A DNA stretch of 64,000 nucleotides from Torymus aiolomorphi. Taxonomy: Eukaryota > Arthropoda > Insecta > Hymenoptera > Torymidae. Location of the stretch: assembly GCA_036365515.1 (NCBI GenBank), contig CM070873.1, forward strand, positions 86,511,948 to 86,575,947, given 5' to 3'. This document shows, piece by piece, positions 57,912 to 64,000 of the stretch (position 1 is the stretch's first letter; every line of letters begins with the position of its first letter). Made by a program: the position numbers and the translations under genes. The notes beneath the pieces were generated by a model. The model had not been told where the DNA came from. It made no database searches and was given only the letters and a program-made list of their open reading frames with translations.

Positions 57912-58265
57912 GTCTCGGCGTCGAGGCACACAAAACCGAGAACTATTTGTCTCGGACGAGAACTTTTGGTCTCGGCCGAGAACAATTTGTCTCGGCGAGT
58001 GCAACTCCGAGAACTATTTGTCTCGGCTCGGCCGAGAAGTATTTGTCTCGGCCGATAAGTATTTGTCTCGGCCGATAAGTATTTGTCTCGGCCGAGAACA
58101 ATTTGTCTCGGCCGAGAACAATTTGTCTCGGCGAGTGCAACTCCGAGAACTATTTGTCTCGGCGAGTGTGACTCCGAGAACTTTTTGTCTCGGCGAGTGC
58201 AACTCCGAGAACTATTTGTCTCGGCGAGTGTGACTCCGAGAACTTTTTGTCTCGGCGAGTGCAAT
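57912..58265. repeat. Minisatellite of 20- and 31-bp units with GTCTCGGCCGAGA core
   Basis: 20-bp units such as GTCTCGGCCGATAAGTATTT are followed by 31-bp units in which GAGTGCAACTC or GAGTGTGACTC is inserted in the core. The last four 31-bp units alternate between two variants (GCAACT...ACTATTT and GTGACT...ACTTTTT), a 62-bp higher-order repeat. The TCTCGGCCGAGA core is a palindrome. Open frames on both strands are by-products. Confidence 0.9.
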
Positions 58266-58344
58266 ACGAGTCACAATACGAGTCGGCTTCGGGCTGTGTT
58301 GGTACGGTAGTGTCGGTTGGTCAACGGCGCTTGCGCGGCCAATG

Positions 58345-60193
58345 TTTTTATTCTGATAAAAACTCCGTTCCATTGTCGGAGTGAAAAACTTCGGGTACTC
58401 CAAAGCGCAGGAAGATTCGCTGTTCCAGTTCCTTTTGGATAGTACATGCGTTCGCCTTGCGAATCGGCACGCATTCGATCCACCTAGTAAATAAGTCGAG
58501 GAAGATCAGCAGGTACTTAAAACCTCGAGCGGACTTGGGGAAAGGTCCCATAATATCCCCTGCGACGATCTTCCACGGGCGGAAGGCGTAATGGCTGCCC
58601 ATGAGGCCTGCCGGCGCTGTCTGCTGCAATTTGCACTACTGACAAATCAAGCAGTTCCGCACAAAGTCAGCGACGTCTTTGCGCAACGAAGGCCAGTAAT
58701 AATAGAGTGTGACACGCGCATGCGTTTTCGCTCGGCCTAAGTAACCCGCAGTAAGTTCTGCGTGGCTCTCTTGCATTGCTTTCTCGCGCTTCTCTACTGG
58801 CAACACTAGTTTCCAAACGTCCTTATTCTCGAGCAAATCTTCGACCGCAGGATTCGGACGGTAGCTGTAGAGGCGCCCGTGAACTATCTTCCACCACGGG
58901 TAGTCACCGGGATTTTGTCCGACGGCGGCGACCATGAGTTTGTACCAGGCGTTGTCTCTTCGAAGATATCTACTGCCGCGAGGTCTGGCGCTTCCTCGTC
59001 CTCAAACATGCGAGAGAGCGCGTCAGGCACGTGATTCAATGAACCCTTACGATGCTCGACGCCATAGTCATACGCTTGTATTTCAAGCGCCCACCGCGCT
59101 AGGCGTCCAGTGGGATTATGCAAATTGCATAACCATTTCAGACTGCTATGGTCTGTTATCACTTTAAAGTGATAGCCTTCGACATAGGCAAGAAACTTGC
59201 GTATCGCCCACAAAACTGCGAGGCATTCGCGTTCCATTACGGAATAATTCCGTTCCACTAGGGTCATCGTGCGGCTTGCGAAGCAGAAAATTCGCTCTTC
59301 GCCGTCGATTGTCTGCGTGAGTACCGCTCCAAAGCCAGTATCACTCGCGTCCGTTTGAATCACGAACTGATGTTCAAACGACGGCCGGTGTAATACCGGG
59401 GTAGACGCAATGAGAGCTTTAATCTGCTCAAATGCGGATTGCTCCGCGTTCCTCGACACATAGGCAACGTTGTGCTTTGTTAGCTGGGTGAGCGGCTCTG
59501 TGATCGTCGCGAAGTACCACGACGCCATGCCAAGGAACCTTCTCAACTGTTTAAGGTTCTTCGGCGCCGGATATTCCAGAATTGGAGCAATCTTGTCAGG
59601 GACAGGCTTAAAGCCGTCTCGGCTAACTAAGAAACCCCGAGAAACTTGACCTCGCTGCGACAGAACTCGCTTTTATCACGGTTAATTGTGAGACCTGCGT
59701 CTTTAATGCGCTGGATAACGTGGCTCAGCTACTTGCGATGTTCCTCAAACGTCTCCGTGACGATAATAATATCGTCCAAATAGAAGAATGCATGAGGTTC
59801 CATCTCCGGGCCGATAAGGCAGTCCGAAAACTCCTGAAAGGTCGCTGGCCTGCCCACTACCTCGTAAGGCGTTCGGGTAAATTCGAAGAGGCCCATTCCA
59901 GGGACAGTAAACGCAGTTAGCGCCTGTGCCTCCTTCCGCAACGGAATTTGGTGGTAGGCGCTGCTCAGATCGATCGTCGATATATATCGAGCATCTTGGA
60001 GCTTGCTTAAAATCGCATCCATGTGAGGGAGCGGGTACGCGCTCGCCTTCATTACCGCATTCAACTTGCGATAATCGATGCAGAATCGATGCGTGCGATT
60101 CGCTTTCCGTTGCATCACTACTGGGCTCGACCATTCACTAGTCGATTTAACAATAATGCCCGCCTCGAGCATCTCTCGCACTTGCCTGTGCAT
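58345..60193 (-). pseudogene. Gypsy pol: reverse transcriptase, RNase H, integrase (broken)
   Basis: From 60193 the RT reads EMLEAGIIVKSTSEWSSPVV, FCIDYRKLNAV, STIDLSSAYHQIPL and the active-site block FFYLDDIIIV. A stop follows EEHRK at about 59726, and several breaks separate it from the RNase H part (59546-58884) with FVIQTDASDTGFGAVL, ERECLAVLWA, VITDHSSLKWL and DALSRMF. The integrase zinc-binding region has H and CLIC near 58640, then a TAG. The core shows GDIMGPFP (first Asp) and HSDNGTEF (second Asp) but ends at FLSE before the catalytic Glu. Frameshifts and stops make it inactive. Confidence 0.88.
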
Positions 60194-60734
60194 TTCCTCC
60201 TCGAGCTTTTTCGAAACAGTATACTTCTATTTTACTTCTACTTTATGGGCCTAGTGCTTGAGACTTCGATGTTGTGTTCGGCCCAGCTGGTGCATCCTAA
60301 CTCGCGGGCAGCAGTTGGTCGAGCAACTCTTGCAACTGTCGCTATTGGGCTTCGTCAACATCGGCGAGGCCAACCGAAGCGAGATGAACAGCACTCGCTT
60401 CGTCGTGCGTTAGCGATGCTAATTCTAGCAGAATTCTCTCTTCGACTCATTCAATGCTAAGCGTCGATTCACGCGGCCTGTCCTGTTGGGAGGGCCATTG
60501 CTTGTCGGCGGGGGACCCAAGGTCGCTCCCTGCTCACGTTAAGTTTGGCAAGTTTGTCTTCTAGCAGTTGGCTAATCAGCTGGTTGAGCCCCTTAGCCGA
60601 CTGTTCTGCCATCGCGGCTAGGCTCGGCTTGCCATCGCTCGACGTGGATTATCTTTGTCTTGCGGGGTCGCGCCACTCTCCAAACCCGCCAGACTGCTCT
60701 TGCCGCGCTGCGGTTGCGTTTTCGCGGACTTTGG

Positions 60735-61312
60735 CCCCTTACCATGGAGAAATGCCCTACCGGTCCAATATTGGCACAGTACTGTTTGCCACATATACGG
60801 TACTGGCTAAAAGTACTGCGTCATTATTGGGTCAATACAGAAATGATAAGAACGAGCCGACATTTGAAATCAGTACTGGGCCATTACAGAAATTACTATG
60901 GCAGCCGACACTTCACTTTTTATTTACGAATATGATACAATGTGTAGACATTAACGGTAAATTTGTGAATTATTATTTATATCTTTATTTGGGTATGCTA
61001 CTAATATAATTCTGTTAAAATTTACGGCATTTACATGCGATTAGTAAAACTATTAAAAAAATAATTTTTTTGAAAAATAGGAGGTTAAATAAGAGGTTAT
61101 GATGAATAGCCTTTTGTTTTACACTGGCATAACACCGGCAGTCTGCATTGTGCCAGTATATATCTTGGCTGAATCACGGCAAATTCGTTGGGCCAGTACT
61201 GTTTTCTAACTTTGGCCCATTCTTATCAAACCAGTGTTGGTACAATAATGGGCCAGTATGTCGTTGACTATTTACTGTCTACAAGTAGTGCACCAGCATT
61301 GGCCCGGACTGT
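60735..61312. mobile_element. MITE-like block with TGGGCCAGTA motifs inside the retrotransposon
   Basis: It separates gag from pol. The left end CCGGTCCAATATTGGCAC is matched imperfectly by GCACCAGCATTGGCCCGG at the right. Motifs such as TTGGGCCAGTACTG and ATGGGCCAGTATG recur in both orientations. The middle is AT-rich. It probably inserted after the retrotransposon did. Confidence 0.5.
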
Positions 61313-62945
61313 CAGCTCCGGCAATTTCCCCATTTGTAGGTTACGTCTGGTATCAGACTGGCGTCCGCGGGGTTCGGGGGAGGTTTGTAATTCCTCTCCG
61401 CCTCCCTTAGCGCTTCCGCTTCTCGTGCAAGCTCTACGAGTTTGTCTATATCGGAGACTTTCTCCCGCGGCACCAAGCGCTGGAGACTGGAGAGCATATT
61501 TCTATATATATGCTCGAATTGCTTTTCATCATCCCAAGGCTCCTCGAACCTAATCAAAATCGTAAGGAGGCATATAATATAATCCCTTACAGGCTAGTCT
61601 CTGCCTTGGGTGGGTCGTTGCTGGAATCGCTTGTTGATCTCGTAGCAGCAGCGCGTGGCGACGCAGAAATCTTCCCAAGTTCGCCAATTTTTGCGAGCTT
61701 AGCGGCACCAATACCTTGCCACGCCAGACGTCAGCTCGGACATAGTGTTCAGCAGATCTTCGTCTGTTATCCGCGCGAGCGAACTTTACTGCCTTTCTCG
61801 CCGATGAATTTTCCACCGCACCGTTCTGCCAACGTCCATGTTAATGGATTAGTGGAGCGTGATACCTTCGCTCGAGTATCTGCTTTGCGAGTTACTCGGG
61901 AGGCTCCCCCTCCCCCAAGACTCTTGCCGATCGCGCCTTTGCGTTCGTCGCTGTATTGCGCGAGTCCATTTGTGTACTTCCTTCGTTGAGGTATTCTAAT
62001 CTGTACGTGTCTTGGAAGTTCACTGTTTTGTGTTTTTGCGAGCACGCTTCGTTGCGTGTCGTTCTATTTGACACTGCGTACAGGCGTGTACTCGCTATCA
62101 GATTTGACATCTGCTCTTGCAGCTGCCTTATTTCTTGATCGTAGTCTTTTGCGATTCCCTGTATTCTCGCCATTTCACACACTACTGCTCTTGGAATTGT
62201 GTATGTTTTGCCGTTTGTGAGCGTGCATTGTACCGGGTCCTCGACTGTGTCTGCAGTTCGTGTCGTGAAGATCGATTGCAGGGCTGAATGTATTGTATAC
62301 GTGCCCGTCGTGCTAGCTACGGCTGTACTCGCCGTTGTCGTCGTGGTTGTTAGCGTGTTTACCCACGTTGACTGTGTTGTGGTAGGCGTTGGAAATCTCC
62401 CTTCGGCTATCGCTTTTCCCAGGTTTATCGCTTCACGGATATCTTTCTACGACGTTCGTCTCGTCCTGGTTGATTTGGCGTCGTCGCGATCCATATTTGC
62501 TCTGCGGTTGTCGTTAGCGCTATCACGCCGGCGTTGTCTCCTTGTACATCGCTGAGCGACATGTCTATTTGGTGCAGTAGTGTATGGGCATCATATAGTG
62601 GCGTTGATGACTGACGTCTTTGCGTGTTGTGTGTGCGTCTCGTAGTTTCACGCCTTTCCGTCAGCTCGTCATGTGTGCGTGCGTCAAACGGCAGAGTTTG
62701 TATCAGAGTTTCTAGTTTCCCGTTTCTTCTGTCGAACGCTTCTGCTTCGTCTTCTGCTTATTCTGCGTATAGTCGCCTCGCAATCACCTATATAACCTAT
62801 CCCCATTTGCAAACTGTGGGCCGCTTTTCAGAAGTTCTAATTTTTCGAGCGCATCGTCGAGCGGCCGACCTGACAGGTTCATTATCCAGCCTTGGATTTC
62901 TACCCCCATGGTATCTTCGAAGATATCGTCGTCTAAGAGTGGCAT
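61312..62945 (-). pseudogene. Gypsy gag remnant
   Basis: An ATG at 62945 opens a frame reading MPLLDDDIFEDTMGVEIQGW and LSGRPLDDALEKLELL, which stops after GDRLYR at about 62790. Downstream, 62170-61892 encodes ARIQGIAKDYDQEIRQLQEQ (coiled-coil-like). From 61557 to 61312 comes FEEPWDDEKQFEHIYRNMLS, SLQRLVPREKV and ELAREAEALREAERNY, which resembles the retroviral-type gag C-terminal region of LTR elements. Stops and shifts between the pieces show decay. No CCHC knuckle was found. Confidence 0.55.
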
Positions 62946-64000
62946 GTTGTTGTCCTGAAAATCCCTAATGCGCTTTGCGGAGGAATTCGGGTTTTAAAGT
63001 TTTAATTTTTTTTTTCTTATTGCCTTTGGTGTTTTTAAGTTTAATCGCTGGTCAATTCTCTTTTATCTTTAAGCAGAATGGAAGTTTTAATGTTTTTATT
63101 TAATTCGGAAAGGAGAAAAAAATAAAAAGTAAGAAAGAAAAAAAATTTTGCCTCTTCCAGTTCTATTTGTTTTTTTGTTTATTAATTTAACAACAAGAAA
63201 AATTGAATTGACAAAAGGGAATTTGTTGCAAAGCCAAAAAGAAATAAATTCAAATAATTTATAACACTTATGTATGGAGTCGTTCGAGCTATGTCTAAAT
63301 GCGTCGCATACTCGCATTCAGATTAGCGCTTGCAACATACGCATTCAATAATTTATTACAATAGGTAAATTTCGCTCGTTAAATTCTGTAAATTTATTTT
63401 GCGTGAATCGTGGTAAATAAATTCCCAGAATATTTTATTAGACGAATTAAATTATTTTATTTCTTTATTATATAAAAAAAATTTGTTGCTCAATTATGTA
63501 GAATCATAATAGTATTAAAAAAAATATAAAATAATTTATTAAACTGCGTATTTTATTGGGGGTCTTAATTTTAACTGGAACAGTATTTGGTTTAATTTAA
63601 AATTCCAAAGGTTATTTTATTAAAGTTTATTGAAGGCTTAATACTTCAATACAATAGAGAAGAGAAAAAGAAATTTTGTTTTATTCAAATAAGTCTAATG
63701 TTCTGATTTCGTATCTATTTCAATATAGTACGATCTTAAATCTTATACGCTAATAGGTAATAAGATGAATATTTCTAATTTTCCAACCTCACTAAAATGC
63801 AGGGCATTGCGAAAGGTCGCATTTGATTTTTAAAGTTTACGCTAGCTGCCTACTAGGTGACTATACGACACTTGCGTTATTCGCTGTCGGGGTACAATAG
63901 TTCCCGAGCGATCAGCTGTTGCTGTTTCCACGCTGCTGTGTATCGCGATTCGCAAGTTACGTTGCATGTGTCTAAATACTGAGTTTTGATTAGCGAGTTC
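62946..64000. other. Flank of the retrotransposon, no gene seen
   Basis: An AT-rich stretch at 62995-63840 and a mixed stretch to the window end. A 5' LTR would be expected here if the gypsy element has one, but I cannot define it because no second LTR copy is available for comparison. Confidence 0.4.

Larger units (their letters stand above)
58345..62945 (-). mobile_element. Truncated, decayed Ty3/gypsy-type LTR retrotransposon
   Basis: Order on the minus strand is gag remnant (62945-61312), an inserted MITE-like block, then reverse transcriptase, RNase H and integrase (60193-58345). This RT-RH-IN order defines Ty3/gypsy rather than copia. Integrase stops before its last catalytic residue where the minisatellite region begins, so the 3' part and that LTR are missing. 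I could not identify a 5' LTR or protease. Confidence 0.85.

Noticed and set aside
61550..61816. Separate open frame between gag fragments
   Set aside because: Not gag-like, out of frame with the readable gag pieces, likely a shadow of the decayed frame.
58636..62968. Plus-strand open frames across the retrotransposon
   Set aside because: The minus strand carries the RT, RNase H and integrase motifs; the plus-strand frames are their shadows.

Overview
This is eukaryotic nuclear DNA, most likely from an insect. The evidence is AT-rich sequence, spliced genes with GT-AG introns, insect-style protein families and a very dense load of inverted-repeat transposons. The style of the repeats would fit a hymenopteran such as a parasitoid wasp, but that is a guess. 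I see no bacterial, organellar or rRNA sequence and no convincing functional tRNA gene.

Four host genes can be assembled across splice sites. They are ARV1, a lipid/sterol homeostasis protein (minus, 8234-9126); an aldo-keto reductase of 322 residues (plus, 9739-14293), divergent from ARV1 across about 0.6 kb; an NK/Msx-class homeobox gene of about 203 residues with an eh1 motif (plus, 19106-20750); and adenylosuccinate synthetase (minus, 21973-28475). All intron phases agree in the models given. The four have no evident common pathway, so they look like neighbouring housekeeping and developmental genes rather than a functional cluster.

Layout. 1-8.2 kb: a broken Helitron helicase cut by a small foldback element, then several MITEs and hairpin repeats. 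8.2-28.5 kb: the gene-bearing part, with repeats in introns and a nested transposon at 16.5-18.2 kb holding a 408-bp near-perfect palindrome. 29-38 kb: mostly giant inverted repeats, namely a 3.4-kb foldback with GC-rich 140-bp internal repeats and two abutting foldbacks with periodic CACGTG sites, one carrying tRNA-like sequences in both arms. 38.25-43.48 kb: a 5.2-kb element with about 0.94-kb terminal inverted repeats around a decayed gene with PIN-like and CXC-type motifs. 43.5-56.6 kb: MITEs, microsatellites and dispersed repeats. 56.7-57.7 kb: a MADF gene remnant in an inverted-repeat element flanked by TTA. 57.9-58.3 kb: a 20/31-bp minisatellite. 58.3-62.9 kb: a truncated, decayed Ty3/gypsy element on the minus strand. 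The rest to 64 kb has no recognisable gene.

The most unusual material is non-coding: (i) foldback elements with CACGTG palindromes every 12 bp; (ii) two unrelated foldbacks that each carry a tRNA-like sequence with A-box and B-box followed by T-runs; (iii) elements that all begin TTAAGG and end CCTTAA; (iv) a two-hairpin unit present in three copies; (v) the 5.2-kb CXC/PIN-type element. All boundaries were read by eye without alignment tools.
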